NCBI GenBank assembly: GCA_002706265.1 | Contig: PAKU01000016.1 | Span: 62,001-126,000 of the forward strand | DNA: 64,000 bases | Direction: 5' to 3' | DNA from: Polycyclovorans sp. | GTDB lineage: Bacteria; Pseudomonadota; Gammaproteobacteria; Nevskiales; Nevskiaceae | Part shown: in pieces, positions 37,270-45,551 of the stretch | Position numbering within the stretch: position 1 is the stretch's first letter | How the letters are laid out: each line of letters opens with the position of its first letter | Translations under genes and position numbers: made by a program | Notes under the pieces: generated by a model | Database searches by the model: none | Told to the model about the DNA's origin: nothing | Seen by the model: the letters and a program-made list of their open reading frames with translations, nothing else

Positions 37270-37914
37270 TCAGGCCAGGGCGTCGATCAACACCGTGCCC
37301 AGCGAGAACAGACCGATCACCGTCACGAGTATGCCCGCCAACCGCGCCATCGCCAGCGCTTCATGACCGTTGATGCGCCGACCGCTGCGTGCCGCAACTG
37401 CCGCATAGGCCAGCTTGACGCCGCCCACCGCGACGGCGGCGGCGGCCATGACGATGGCGGTGTCGGGCACCGTGAGCGCACCCAGATTGACAAAGGCCGG
37501 CAGAAAGCCCAGATAAAAAAGCACCGCCTTCTGGTCGCCCAGGGTCAGCGCCAGGCCGCTGAAGAAGCTGCCGAACACCGAGGCCGGTGCGACCTCGGCA
37601 CCGGTTGACACCATGCCGTGACTGCGCCGCCACAGCGCCTGGCCCAACCACACCAGGTAAAGCGCTCCGGCGATCTTGATGGCGACGAAGAACGGGCCCA
37701 GCCACTCGATCAGCATCGCCAGCCCGGCAATCGCCAACACGATGAAGAACAGATCGCCCAGCACCACGCCGGCGCTGACCCACGCGCCGTGCATGAACCC
37801 CTGGGTCGCGGCGCGCGTGGTGACGATCAGCACACTGGTGCTGGGCACCGTCGCCAACACGGCCATGGCGGTGAACAGGGCCGCGATGCCGCCGAAAGAA
37901 AGGGTGATGTCCAT
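37270..37914 (-). CDS. LysE/RhtB-family exporter
   Basis: Amino-acid exporter of the LysE family, 214 residues with six hydrophobic helices. Family features are the N-terminal VPSTSVLIVTTRAATQGFMHGAWVSAG (the GxxxGxxxG-like region around the second segment), LYLVWLGQALWR and GLALTLGDQKAVLFYLGFLP. It would export an amino acid such as homoserine, threonine or lysine, or a related compound. It is convergent with the exported amidohydrolase, 9 bases away. Confidence 0.9.
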   Translation of the reverse strand: MDITLSFGGIAALFTAMAVLATVPSTSVLIVTTRAATQGFMHGAWVSAGVVLGDLFFIVLAIAGLAMLIEWLGPFFVAIKIAGALYLVWLGQALWRRSHGMVSTGAEVAPASVFGSFFSGLALTLGDQKAVLFYLGFLPAFVNLGALTVPDTAIVMAAAAVAVGGVKLAYAAVAARSGRRINGHEALAMARLAGILVTVIGLFSLGTVLIDALA

Positions 37915-38413
37915 TTTCGCGAAGGGCCGGCTCAGGCCGCGCCGGGCGTGCGCCGGCCGTCGATCCGGCGGGGCGCGATTGCCTCAGGCCTCAGGCCGAG
38001 AGCCCCCCGAATACCGTCGCGCGCCATCGCCCCATGCGCCGGCTTGAATCGCCCCTTCAGCACACACCCCTCCCTTCTTGTTCGGCTGCCGTTCAGGTTC
38101 ATTAGGCGACATGCGTCGCGCGGACGCAAGCGCCCGGACGTGGTGTCGCTCGTTGCGCTGACGCAGGCTGCCGGCGGGCGATGGAGCCCAACGCCGGCTA
38201 CCGGCCCACGCTCGCGGAGCAAATCAGCGGCGCGTCACGGTGTCGGCGGCGGCGACGGTTGCGGCGCGCGAACCGGCAAGATGCTCCAACCGTTCCCGGT
38301 CCACTGCCGCCAACACGCAGTGCCGCTCGACCCCTCTTGGCTGCCATCACGTCCTCCAGGCTTCAGGGCCTGGGTCCGAAAGGTCGCATCGAATGCGACG
38401 TTCGTAGATGTAT
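37915..38413. other. No recognisable gene
   Basis: These 499 bases contain only short overlapping frames rich in Arg, Pro and Ala. None has a convincing start, ribosome site or family match. I see no RNA gene, repeat or mobile-element sequence here. Confidence 0.6.
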
Positions 38414-38668
38414 TCATGAATCGAACGACTCAAGCAGCACCCGATGCTCCTGGCCCGCAAGGGGCACGGCACTGAGGGGGATGCGCTGATCAAAACGCAC
38501 CAACCGCCCGCCGCGTTGCACCGCCAGGGCCAGCAGAGACAACTCGGTTCGCGGTCGCGGACTGTGAATGTGGGCGTGTCGAAAGTGCGTGGCATCCAGC
38601 AGGCTGATGTCATCGGGCCAGAAGGCATGTGCAGCGCCGTTCAATGCTGGGGCGCATGCGCGCCGCGC
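38414..38668 (-). pseudogene. Remnant of a VapC-like PIN-domain toxin
   Basis: The last 84 codons of a minus-strand frame read as the C-terminal half of a VapC-like PIN ribonuclease: HAFWPDDISLLDATHFRHA, LLALAVQRGGRLVRFDQRIP. The N-terminal half with the first catalytic Asp is missing or frameshifted, and the second acidic position reads RTELSLLALA instead of TDAYLLALA. Upstream, towards 38900, the frames show no homology and no antitoxin gene is present. A decayed toxin-antitoxin remnant is the likeliest reading. Confidence 0.6.
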
Positions 38669-38923
38669 GGTCTTCGAGGCGACGCACATCGAACCCCAGA
38701 TCGCCGAACAGGGACTGACCCGCGTCGCCGGACTTACGCCGCGGCGAAGCACGCACGTCTTTGCGCACGCGACCCGCTGCGCTCGGAACTGGACAAGACA
38801 GCCGCGTCCGCCAGAACACCGGCCAGGGGCTCGAATCAATACGCGGCCCACCACGTCGCTCAAGGCTGCCAAGCCGCGCAGCGTCACCTGCCGCTTAGGG
38901 GCCCTCGACGCGCCTGAGACACA
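38669..38923. other. No recognisable gene; possible decayed N-terminal part of the VapC remnant
   Basis: Minus-strand frames cover this stretch but none continues the PIN-domain homology or starts with a ribosome site. A gene remnant is possible, given the VapC C-terminal half directly downstream. Confidence 0.4.
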
Positions 38924-38949
38924 AAAAAGCCCCGCCAGGGCGGGGCTTT
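38924..38949 (-). terminator. Rho-independent terminator of the outer-membrane barrel gene
   Basis: A perfect 11-bp stem (38926-38936 with 38939-38949) is followed on the minus strand by a T-run from the 38923-38928 A-tract. It lies 23 bases downstream of the stop codon at 38972. Confidence 0.88.
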
Positions 38950-38971
38950 GGTTCAACCGGTCAGGCTCAAA

Positions 38972-39562
38972 TCAGAAGTGGTAACCGGCGCCAAGGCGCA
39001 GGTCATTGATGTCTTGATCGAACCCGCGGTCACTCAGTTGGGTCATGCGGTAGTCGCCGAAAATGCTGATCTGCGGCGTGGCCTGATACCGGAGCCCCAC
39101 GAGAAATTCGGGGCCGTCAAGATCATCCAGTTGCACGAAGCCAATGCTGCCGTGGGCGGTGAACTGCGGCGCGAGCCCAAATTCCAGGCCCCCGTGAACG
39201 CCGAAGCCATCGTCATCGGTTCCGCCATCACTGTCCACGTTGATGTACTCGAGCCTGCCCACCATATTGACGTTCTGACGCAGCGGCGCCGTCAGCCCGG
39301 CTCCGAACCGCAATTGATCAAGGTCGCCAACGAAGTCGTAATCAACCGTCTGATACTCCGCGGTCAGAAACCACTGATCCGCGATGAGGAAGCGCCCCTT
39401 GGTGCCGAAGCCGTCCCCTTCAAGATCGCCGCCCCTGGTCTCGATTTCGGAATCGATTACGACGTAACCGTCGATATGCCCCACTGAAGTCTGCTGCGCG
39501 CCTGCATGGAATGCGGCCGCAGACAGCACCAGCGCACAGAGTCCCGATTGATAGTGTTTCAT
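38972..39562 (-). CDS. Outer-membrane beta-barrel protein
   Basis: A 196-residue exported protein with a signal peptide ending near FHAGAQQ and alternating strands typical of an eight-stranded OMP barrel (FLIADQWFLTAEYQTVDYDF, LRFGAGLTAPL, GRLEYINVDSD, SIGFVQLDDLDGPEFLVGLRYQ). It ends DLRLGAGYHF, a C-terminal Phe as used by the Bam complex. The ATG at 39562 has a ribosome site (CAGGAG). It could be a porin-like or adhesin-type protein; the function is unknown. Confidence 0.82.
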   Translation of the reverse strand: MKHYQSGLCALVLSAAAFHAGAQQTSVGHIDGYVVIDSEIETRGGDLEGDGFGTKGRFLIADQWFLTAEYQTVDYDFVGDLDQLRFGAGLTAPLRQNVNMVGRLEYINVDSDGGTDDDGFGVHGGLEFGLAPQFTAHGSIGFVQLDDLDGPEFLVGLRYQATPQISIFGDYRMTQLSDRGFDQDINDLRLGAGYHF

Positions 39563-39813
39563 GAAAATCTCCTGAGTTTTGTTATCGATCGCCGCCCACT
39601 TGCGGACCCCAAAACAGTAGCGCAGCGAAGATGAACGGCTGTCGAAGATACCGCGAATGACGACGGCCGCGCACCAAAATAGGGCGCCATCACGGCACGG
39701 ATGGACGCGGACCGCCGCGCGCCTTGTGAACCGCGCCCTTGCGCCCTCGACCCCCCGCGCCGGCGGCCCCGCGTCTGCGACCATACGCCTCCCGCCCCCT
39801 AAACTCCGCCCCC
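39563..39813. other. Intergenic region, divergent
   Basis: The 251 bases between the outer-membrane barrel gene and the MaoC gene contain both promoters by position. I see no strong palindrome or conserved motif. An AT-rich GATAAC sequence before the minus-strand ribosome site may be a -10 element, but it is too weak to call. Confidence 0.4.
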
Positions 39814-40251
39814 ATGAACTTCAACGATTTCACGCCCGGCCAAACCCTGACGCTGGGGCCGGTGTCGCTCAGCGAAGCCGAGATCATCGACTTCGCGCGC
39901 TTGTGGGACCCGCAGCCGTTCCACACCGACCCGCAGTGGGCGGCCAACAGCCGCTGGAAGGGGCTGATCGCCAGTGGCTGGCAGACCTGCGCGCTGACCA
40001 TGCGCACCGTCTGCGAGGGGCCACTGCGGGACTCAGGCTCCATCGGCTCGCCGGGCCTCGAATACCTGAAGTGGAACGCCCCGGTGCGCCCCGGTGACGC
40101 GCTGACCATCACCCTCGACGTGCGCGACACCGGGCTGTCGTCCAGCGGCAAGGTCGGCAAGCTGCGCTGGCAGTGGCGGGTGCACAACCAGCACGGGGCG
40201 CTGGTGCTCGACACCATCGCCACCGTTCTGTTCGACCTGGCGGCCGAATGA
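39814..40251 (+). CDS. MaoC-family dehydratase
   Basis: Small hotdog-fold enoyl-CoA hydratase-like protein, 145 residues. The catalytic hydratase motif is [18 protein letters not shown] with Asp and His at the expected distance, followed by [12 protein letters not shown]. It probably hydrates or dehydrates an acyl-CoA in a degradation or PHA pathway. The start at ATG 39814 excludes an N-terminal Arg/Pro stretch in a longer frame. The dusC gene follows after 52 bases. Confidence 0.88.
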   Translation: MNFNDFTPGQTLTLGPVSLSEAEIIDFARLWDPQPFHTDPQWAANSRWKGLIASGWQTCALTMRTVCEGPLRDSGSIGSPGLEYLKWNAPVRPGDALTITLDVRDTGLSSSGKVGKLRWQWRVHNQHGALVLDTIATVLFDLAAE

Positions 40252-40303
40252 CCCGCGTGCGCGCGCGGCTCGGGCGTCCGCTGCCGGCCGCCGCTGCAGC
40301 ACC

Positions 40304-41296
40304 ATGAAGATTGCCCTGGCCCCGATGGAGGGCGTGGTCGATGCCCGCATGCGGCAGATGATCACCGCCGTGGGCGGCATCGACTGGTGCGTGACCGAGT
40401 TCGTGCGCGTCACCGACCGGCTGATGCCGCCCAAGGTTTTTCTAGCCCTCGCGCCAGAGCTGAAACGCGGCTGCCAGACCGCCAGCGGCACGCCGGTCAG
40501 GGTGCAGCTGCTGGGCGGTGATCCGCAGTGCATGGCCGAAAACGCCGCCCGGGCCGCCGAGCTGGGCGCGCCGGTGATCGACCTCAACTTCGGCTGCCCG
40601 GCAAAAATCGTCAACCGCAACCGCGGTGGCGCCATTCTGCTGGACGACCCCGAGCTGCTGCACCGCATCGTTGGCGCCGTGCGTCGCGCGGTGCCGGCCC
40701 ACGTTCCGGTCACCGCGAAGATGCGACTCGGCTACGCGAGCACCGACCGGGCGCTCGACTGCGCGCGGGCACTGGCCAGCGGCGGTGCGGCCGAGATGGT
40801 GGTCCACGCCCGCACCCGCGCCGACGGCTACAACCCGCCGGCCCACTGGTCATGGATTGCGCGCATCGCCGAGGTGGTGCCGGTGCCGGTCTATGCCAAC
40901 GGCGAGGTCTGGTCGGTTGCCGACTGGCGCCGTTGCCGCGCCGAAAGCGGCGTCGCCGACCTGATGCTGGGTCGCGGACTGATCGCCCGCCCCGATCTGG
41001 CCCGGCAGATTCGCGCCGCCGCCGAAGGCCGGGCACTGACCCCGCTGGCATGGCCCGAACTGACCGCGATGATCAGCCGCTACTGGCAGGCCATTCGCAC
41101 TGAGGTGCCCGAACGCCACGCCCCCGGGCGGCTCAAACAGTGGGTGTTCGCGCTGTCACGCCATTACCCCGAAGCGCAGGCGTTCTTTCTCGAGATTCGC
41201 CGCGGCCGGGAGTGCGCGTCGCTGGACGCCGCCGTGGCGTCACAACTGGCCGCGACTCATTCCTCCGCGGCGCGCGGCTCGAGGGTCGCCGCCTGA
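40304..41296 (+). CDS. dusC: tRNA-dihydrouridine synthase C
   Basis: FMN enzyme that reduces a uridine in the D-loop of tRNA to dihydrouridine; DusC acts on U16. The 330 residues carry [12 protein letters not shown] (the DusC variant of the first motif), [21 protein letters not shown] with the active Cys98, and [11 protein letters not shown]. The C-terminal helical domain holds the RNA-binding region. The 3' end overlaps the convergent immunity-domain gene by 40 bases. Confidence 0.92.
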   Translation: MKIALAPMEGVVDARMRQMITAVGGIDWCVTEFVRVTDRLMPPKVFLALAPELKRGCQTASGTPVRVQLLGGDPQCMAENAARAAELGAPVIDLNFGCPAKIVNRNRGGAILLDDPELLHRIVGAVRRAVPAHVPVTAKMRLGYASTDRALDCARALASGGAAEMVVHARTRADGYNPPAHWSWIARIAEVVPVPVYANGEVWSVADWRRCRAESGVADLMLGRGLIARPDLARQIRAAAEGRALTPLAWPELTAMISRYWQAIRTEVPERHAPGRLKQWVFALSRHYPEAQAFFLEIRRGRECASLDAAVASQLAATHSSAARGSRVAA

Positions 41297-41697
41297 TCCT
41301 CGACCCGCGGCGGCCGGATCAGCACCACGGCGCCGGCGTCGCGGGTCAAGACCAGCACCGGGCCATCGCCCGGCCGCTCGATGCCATCGGTGCCGGTCAC
41401 GATCCACAGGTTGTGGCGCAAGAAGGCCCGGTACGGGCGGGCCGCCTCGGCAACGTCGCGCCCCAGATGTTCAGACCAGACCTTGCGCGCAATCGCCATG
41501 GCCGTGCGCTCACCGGCAATCGAACCGCGCGGCTGCTCCAGCGCCACCCTGGCCTCGCGGTCAACCTCGGTCATGAAGCTGTCCACCCAGTTTCGCCAGT
41601 CGCGCTCCGGGAACACGCGATGCTGACCGGCAGCGGCAAAACTTGCCAGCACCAGTACAGCGCCAACCCACTTGCCCAGCTTGGAATGAACACTCAT
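41257..41697 (-). CDS. Exported protein with an NTF2-fold immunity-like domain
   Basis: A 146-residue exported protein with a short signal peptide ([18 protein letters not shown]). The mature part resembles the Imm-NTF2-type immunity domain: [55 protein letters not shown]. Such domains protect against a polymorphic toxin, but many occur alone. No toxin gene is adjacent. The ATG 41697 is preferred over a TTG at 41700. Its 3' end overlaps dusC by 40 bases. Confidence 0.65.
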   Translation of the reverse strand: MSVHSKLGKWVGAVLVLASFAAAGQHRVFPERDWRNWVDSFMTEVDREARVALEQPRGSIAGERTAMAIARKVWSEHLGRDVAEAARPYRAFLRHNLWIVTGTDGIERPGDGPVLVLTRDAGAVVLIRPPRVEDQAATLEPRAAEE

Positions 41698-41741
41698 CAA
41701 TCGGAGGGTACCGTCTCGACGATTGCGGCGAGCGTCAATGA

Positions 41742-41815
41742 TGGAGCGGGTGAAGGGAATCGAACCCTCGTCAGTTGCTTGGGAAGCAACAGCTCTACCA
41801 TTGAGCTACACCCGC
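41742..41815 (-). tRNA. tRNA-Gly(CCC)
   Basis: The minus strand folds into a full cloverleaf: acceptor GCGGGTG/CACCCGC, D-arm GCTC-AATGGTA-GAGC, anticodon stem GTTGC/GCAAC with loop TTCCCAA (anticodon CCC, plus-strand GGG at 41781-41783), and T-arm AGGGTTCGATTCCCT. Discriminator T and an encoded CCA end at 41742-41744. It reads GGG codons. Confidence 0.95.
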
Positions 41816-42011
41816 CTTCCAGAAAAATCCCTTTGCGATTAGCACCTTGCGCGTGAGGAATGATTGCAGCCCCTCGCGCTCGTCTGGTGCGCGGCCCCAG
41901 AACGCGACACGCTACCCGTAGGACCCATGCCTGCGCTCGCGGGCCGAATGTTACACCCTCCACACCCCCCGTTACAGCAGGGCATTGGCGTTTTTCGACG
42001 TGCGCGATTCG
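41816..42011. other. Intergenic region upstream of tRNA-Gly
   Basis: These 196 bases hold the tRNA promoter side and the leader between tRNA-Gly and a small hypothetical gene. No repeat, attachment site or further structure was found. Confidence 0.4.
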
Positions 42012-42245
42012 TTATGACTTTGGCGGCCCTTGCAGGTCGGCGTGTTCCGGTGGATCGGCGCGCGGCACGAGCCGCAACGTTCCCCTTTTGTCCAGCCGTG
42101 CGGCGAGCTTGACCATCAGGGGAACATCCTCGGGATCTGTGCTCCACACCAGCGTCTCGAACTGCCGAAGCAGGTCGTCGATGCCGCCTTCAATCACCTC
42201 GGGGATGAATCCCGGGGTCTTTTCAGGGCTTGGATTGAAGGTCAT
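42012..42245 (-). CDS. Small hypothetical protein
   Basis: A 77-residue protein without a recognised domain: TFNPSPEKTPGFIPEVIEGG, then an amphipathic stretch DDLLRQFETLVWSTDPEDVP and a Lys/Arg-rich C-terminus. The start at ATG 42245 avoids a longer frame. Function is unknown. It lies in the tRNA-flanked interval discussed in the findings. Confidence 0.55.
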   Translation of the reverse strand: MTFNPSPEKTPGFIPEVIEGGIDDLLRQFETLVWSTDPEDVPLMVKLAARLDKRGTLRLVPRADPPEHADLQGPPKS

Positions 42246-42368
42246 GTCGGGCCTGCCGTGCGCCGCGCACGTCACGAAGAGGAGGCACATGCTGCCTCAT
42301 CGGCCGGCGATGTGGATCACAACATCCGGGCCCGATCGCACACGCACCTGCGCGACCTCACAGCGCGC

Positions 42369-42396
42369 GCCCGGGAAGCGACTGCTCTACCATTGA
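42369..42396 (-). other. Partial copy of the tRNA-Gly D-arm to anticodon region
   Basis: The minus strand here matches the tRNA-Gly gene at 24 of 28 positions (TCAATGGTAGAGC-A-GT-C-GCTTCCC). The acceptor stem, T-arm and the 3' side of the anticodon stem are absent, so it is not a functional tRNA. It lies about 600 bases from the intact tRNA on the same strand, with the small hypothetical gene between. Confidence 0.6.
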
Positions 42397-42471
42397 ATCC
42401 GTTCGCTCAGCGCCCCAATCACGGCGCCATCGCGCCCCATTCAGCCCTGCACCCGCCGCAAGCCTCCACAC

Positions 42472-42663
42472 ATGACCGTCAACGGCCAGCCCCATCCCGG
42501 AACACCGCCCACCGTGGCGGCCCTGATCGACGAGCTTGCGCTGGCCGGCCGGCGCATTGCCGTGTCGGTCAATGGCGCCGTGGTCCCGCGCTCGACCTGG
42601 CCGGCGCAGGCCCTCGCGCCGGGGGATCAGGTTGAAATCGTGCACGCGGTGGGCGGTGGTTGA
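42472..42663 (+). CDS. thiS: Sulfur carrier protein ThiS
   Basis: Small ubiquitin-fold protein of 63 residues that carries sulfur for thiazole formation in thiamine synthesis. The family shape is visible: VNGQPHP, TVAALIDELALAGRRIAVSVNGAVVPRS, and LAPGDQVEIVHAVGGG with the C-terminal Gly-Gly that is adenylated. ThiG, which usually follows thiS, is not next to it here; the next gene is on the other strand. Start ATG 42472. Confidence 0.88.
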   Translation: MTVNGQPHPGTPPTVAALIDELALAGRRIAVSVNGAVVPRSTWPAQALAPGDQVEIVHAVGGG

Positions 42664-42684
42664 TCAACCCCGGCTGAAAGGCGC

Positions 42685-43050
42685 TCAGCAGCGGCCCTTC
42701 TTGGCCTGACCCGGCGGGCAGAACGAACCGTTGTAATTGCCGCGACCGCGCGCGTCATAGCGATGGTCGTAACGGCTGTCGTAATGGCGATGGTCCCGAC
42801 GGCGATGGTCGTCATCGACATAGCGGTAGCGATCATCCCGATCGTCGCTGCGATTGCCGATCACCGCCCCGGTGGCACCGCCAATGCCGGCGCCGATGAT
42901 GGCGCCGTTGGTGCCGCCCACCTCGTTGCCGATGACCGCGCCCACCGCACCACCCAGGCCGCCGCCGATGGCGGCTTCGGTGTCACCGGCCATTACCTGA
43001 CCCGCGGCCATGCTGGCGGCCAGCGTCGTTGCCAAGATGAGTTTTTTCAT
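42685..43050 (-). CDS. Glycine-zipper outer-membrane-type protein
   Basis: A 121-residue exported protein. The signal peptide (KKLILATTLAASMAAGQVMAG) is followed by a glycine-zipper membrane hairpin (AIGGGLGGAVGAVIGNEVGGTNGAIIGAGIGGATGAVIGN), then an Arg/Asp/His/Tyr-rich tail ending in CPPGQAKKGRC. Glycine-zipper 2TM proteins are common outer-membrane or envelope proteins of unknown role. The start is ATG 43050, eight bases from an AGGAG; the ATG at 43056 is too close to it. Confidence 0.8.
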   Translation of the reverse strand: MKKLILATTLAASMAAGQVMAGDTEAAIGGGLGGAVGAVIGNEVGGTNGAIIGAGIGGATGAVIGNRSDDRDDRYRYVDDDHRRRDHRHYDSRYDHRYDARGRGNYNGSFCPPGQAKKGRC

Positions 43051-43166
43051 TGCCATGACTCCTGATTGAGAGGCGTCCACCGTGCGGTGCGGCGCGTGAC
43101 CCATGGCTGAACCCCGCACCCGGGCGCCGCGACCTTTGTCACAGTTTGCCGGGTGGCAGCTCCGCC

Positions 43167-44342
43167 TCAGCAGACGCGCCCTGCGGCCACGCCGGAGGCC
43201 CATGCCCATTGGAAGTTGTAGCCCCCCAGATGGCCGGTGACATCAACCACCTCGCCAATGAAATACAGATTGGGCAGGTGCCGTGAGGCCATGGTCTGCG
43301 ATGACAGTTCAGTGGTGTCGACCCCGCCCAGCGTGACCTCGGCCGTGCGATACCCCTCGGTGCCGCTGACGATCACCGGGTAGCGGTTGAGCATGTTGCC
43401 AATGCCGCGCAACTGCGGCTCCGACAGGCTTTGCAGCGTGCCGGCCCAGCCCTGCCGGTCGCACAGGCTTTGTGCCAGCCGTTTCGGCAGGGCCTCGGCC
43501 AGCCAGCTGCCCAGCCGCGCGCCCGGCGCTTCGGCCTTGGCCGCCCGCAGGCGCGCGCCGGCATCGTCGCCGGGCAGCAGGTCCAGCCACAGCCGCTCAC
43601 CGGCATTCCAGTACGACGAAATCTGCAGAATCGCCGGGCCGCTGAGGCCCCGATGGGTGAACAGCACCGCCGAGCTGAAACGCTGGCCGTCCACTTCTGC
43701 CGCGGCGGGCAAGGCAATGCCGGCCAGCCCGTCGATCTCGTCCAGCGGCCGGCCGCTCAAGGTCAGCGGCACCAGACCCGCACGGGTGGGCAACACCCGG
43801 TGCCCGAACTGCTCGGCCAGCGCGTAGCCCATGCCGGTGGCGCCCATCTTGGGAATCGACAGCCCGCCGCTGGCGACCACCAGCGACTGCGGTCGAATCG
43901 CCTCGATGCCCACCCGCAGCTCGAAACCCAGCGCGTCGTGCCGCACCTCGTCCACCCGCGTGTCGGTGCGAATGGTCACGCCCGCAGCGTGACAGTCGTC
44001 CAGCAGCATCTGCACGATCTGCCTGGATGACCCATCGCAGAACAGTTGGCCCTCACCCTTCTCGTGATAGGCGATGCCATGCTGCTCCACCCGCGCAATG
44101 AAGTCCCAGGGCGTGAAGCGCGCCAGGGCCGACTTGGCGAAATGCGGATTGGCCGACAGATAATGCGCCGGACGCACGTCGTAATTGGTGAAATTGCAAC
44201 GGCCGCCCCCCGACATGAGAATTTTCTTGCCCACGCGGTTTGCATGCTCGATCACCAGCACGCGGCGCCCGCGACGTCCGGCTTCGATAGCGCACATCAG
44301 GCCCGCCGCGCCGCCGCCAATGATCACGACATCGGGGTTCAA
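43167..44342 (-). CDS. NAD(P)/FAD-dependent oxidoreductase, YhiN/HI0933 family
   Basis: Flavoprotein of 391 residues resembling the YhiN/BaiN group. The FAD-binding motif DVVIIGGGAAGLMCAIEAG is at the N-terminus, SGGGRCNFTN near residue 45 is the family signature, and ATGMGYALAEQFGH and VDVTGHLGGYNFQWAWASG lie further along. The reaction is unknown; homologues are uncharacterised or reduce bile-acid or quinone-like compounds. No ATG is in phase before the FAD motif, so I use TTG at 44342; a longer frame to 44471 lacks homology. Confidence 0.88.
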   Translation of the reverse strand: MNPDVVIIGGGAAGLMCAIEAGRRGRRVLVIEHANRVGKKILMSGGGRCNFTNYDVRPAHYLSANPHFAKSALARFTPWDFIARVEQHGIAYHEKGEGQLFCDGSSRQIVQMLLDDCHAAGVTIRTDTRVDEVRHDALGFELRVGIEAIRPQSLVVASGGLSIPKMGATGMGYALAEQFGHRVLPTRAGLVPLTLSGRPLDEIDGLAGIALPAAAEVDGQRFSSAVLFTHRGLSGPAILQISSYWNAGERLWLDLLPGDDAGARLRAAKAEAPGARLGSWLAEALPKRLAQSLCDRQGWAGTLQSLSEPQLRGIGNMLNRYPVIVSGTEGYRTAEVTLGGVDTTELSSQTMASRHLPNLYFIGEVVDVTGHLGGYNFQWAWASGVAAGRVC

Positions 44343-44541
44343 CGTGGCCTCGCGCGGTCGATGGCGCCAGCGTGCAAGTGTTTCGGGGTGCCCATGGTGA
44401 TGGCCGGCAAGGGTGCGGCGCGGAGTGTAAGCCAGCCTGCGCGGTGCCTTTGGTCCTCGGGCACCGACCACTCATCGTGCCGAAGCCTACGCTGCGCTGC
44501 GTTCGGCGCATGATCGTCGCCAACTTCCGGAGTCCCACGCC

Positions 44542-45069
44542 ATGCCTGCACGCCGAAGCGCCCCGACACTTTCATCGCCGCTACGCCAGCGCGGTGCAAC
44601 GGCGCTTGAGTTCGGCCTGGTGTTTCCGGCTCTGTTCGTGCTGTTTTACGGCACCTTGACCTTTGCGCTGATCTTCACCGCCCGCATGGGCTTGCAGCAC
44701 GCCGCCGAAGAGGGCGCCCGCAGTGCCGTGACGTTTCGCATCGAAGGCAGCACGCCGGGCATTACCCAACTCACGCTGCGTCGCGATGCGGCGCGCGCCA
44801 CGGCGCTTCAGCAGGCCAGCTGGATCAGCCGCTTTGCAGCACCGCTTCAGGTCGTGGTCGAAACCCGAATCTGCGCGGCGAACAGCGACTGCTCGGTTGA
44901 GACCACCACCTGTGGCCGCGAGCTCGCCGACGCCTGCAAGATCTTCGTGAGCGTGACCTACCCTTATGCCACGCGGCCCATTCTGCCCAGCGCGTTCGGC
45001 TTGCCCGTTCCAACCACCCTCAGCGGCGAAGCCAGCCTGCTGCTTGACGGCAGGTTGATCGGCTCATGA
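44542..45069 (+). CDS. tadE: TadE-like pilus-assembly protein
   Basis: A 175-residue TadE-like pseudopilin/minor pilin: a short positively charged N-terminus, then the conserved RGATALEFGLVFPALFVLFYGTL segment with the prepilin-type Glu, and a C-terminal beta-rich part with several cysteines (CAANSDCSVETTTCG). It is exported through the Tad secretion pathway in organisms that have one. The stop overlaps the next gene by four bases, forming a tadE-tadF-tadG-type operon. The tad secretion ATPase, platform and secretin genes are not in the window. Confidence 0.85.
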   Translation: MPARRSAPTLSSPLRQRGATALEFGLVFPALFVLFYGTLTFALIFTARMGLQHAAEEGARSAVTFRIEGSTPGITQLTLRRDAARATALQQASWISRFAAPLQVVVETRICAANSDCSVETTTCGRELADACKIFVSVTYPYATRPILPSAFGLPVPTTLSGEASLLLDGRLIGS

Positions 45070-45551
45070 CGCGTCCACCCCGACAGGCTCAATCAGGTGC
45101 CGCGGCGGTGGAGTTCGCCTTGTGCCTGCCCATCTTCATGGTGCTGGCGTGGGGCCTGTTGAGTTTTGGTGCCCTGTTCTACACCCAGTTGGCGGTGTCG
45201 CGCGCCGCGCATGACGGCGCCAACGCCATTGCCCTGCTCCCCGAAGGGCAGTCGGCTGTGGGTTCGCTGCCCCAGGTCCGCAGTCTGGTGCAGGCATCGC
45301 TGGCATCAACGCCCATCGTGCCCGGCGTCAGCGGCTTCGAGGGCCGTCGCCAATGGCTGATCGCCCGCCAGGATCTGGTCATCACCGTCAACGACACCAG
45401 CACTGAATGCGGCAGCCCCTGCGTGACCTTGCGAATCGAGTACCCCTACGGCAACGATGTGCGGCTGCTGCCCAACATCGGCGTGCCGGGCCTGGGCATG
45501 TTGTCGTTCATTCCTGACCGATTGGTCGCCAAAGCCGTGGTGGCGCGATGA
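45066..45551 (+). CDS. tadF: TadE/TadF-like pilus-assembly protein
   Basis: A 161-residue TadE-like protein with the same N-terminal pattern (SGAAAVEFALCLPIFMVLAWGLLSFGA) and a Cys-containing C-terminal part. It probably acts with TadE as a minor pilin or assembly factor of Flp/Tad pili. It overlaps tadE by four bases and tadG by four bases, so translation is likely coupled. TadF is assigned from position; the protein itself is simply TadE-like. Confidence 0.78.
   Translation: MTRPPRQAQSGAAAVEFALCLPIFMVLAWGLLSFGALFYTQLAVSRAAHDGANAIALLPEGQSAVGSLPQVRSLVQASLASTPIVPGVSGFEGRRQWLIARQDLVITVNDTSTECGSPCVTLRIEYPYGNDVRLLPNIGVPGLGMLSFIPDRLVAKAVVAR

Noticed and set aside
37932-38413. Small protein genes in the gap after the LysE exporter
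   Set aside because: The frames are short, rich in Arg/Pro and lack ribosome sites or homology.
42369-42396. A second tRNA gene
   Set aside because: Only the D-arm and the 5' side of the anticodon arm match; the acceptor stem, anticodon 3' stem and T-arm are absent.
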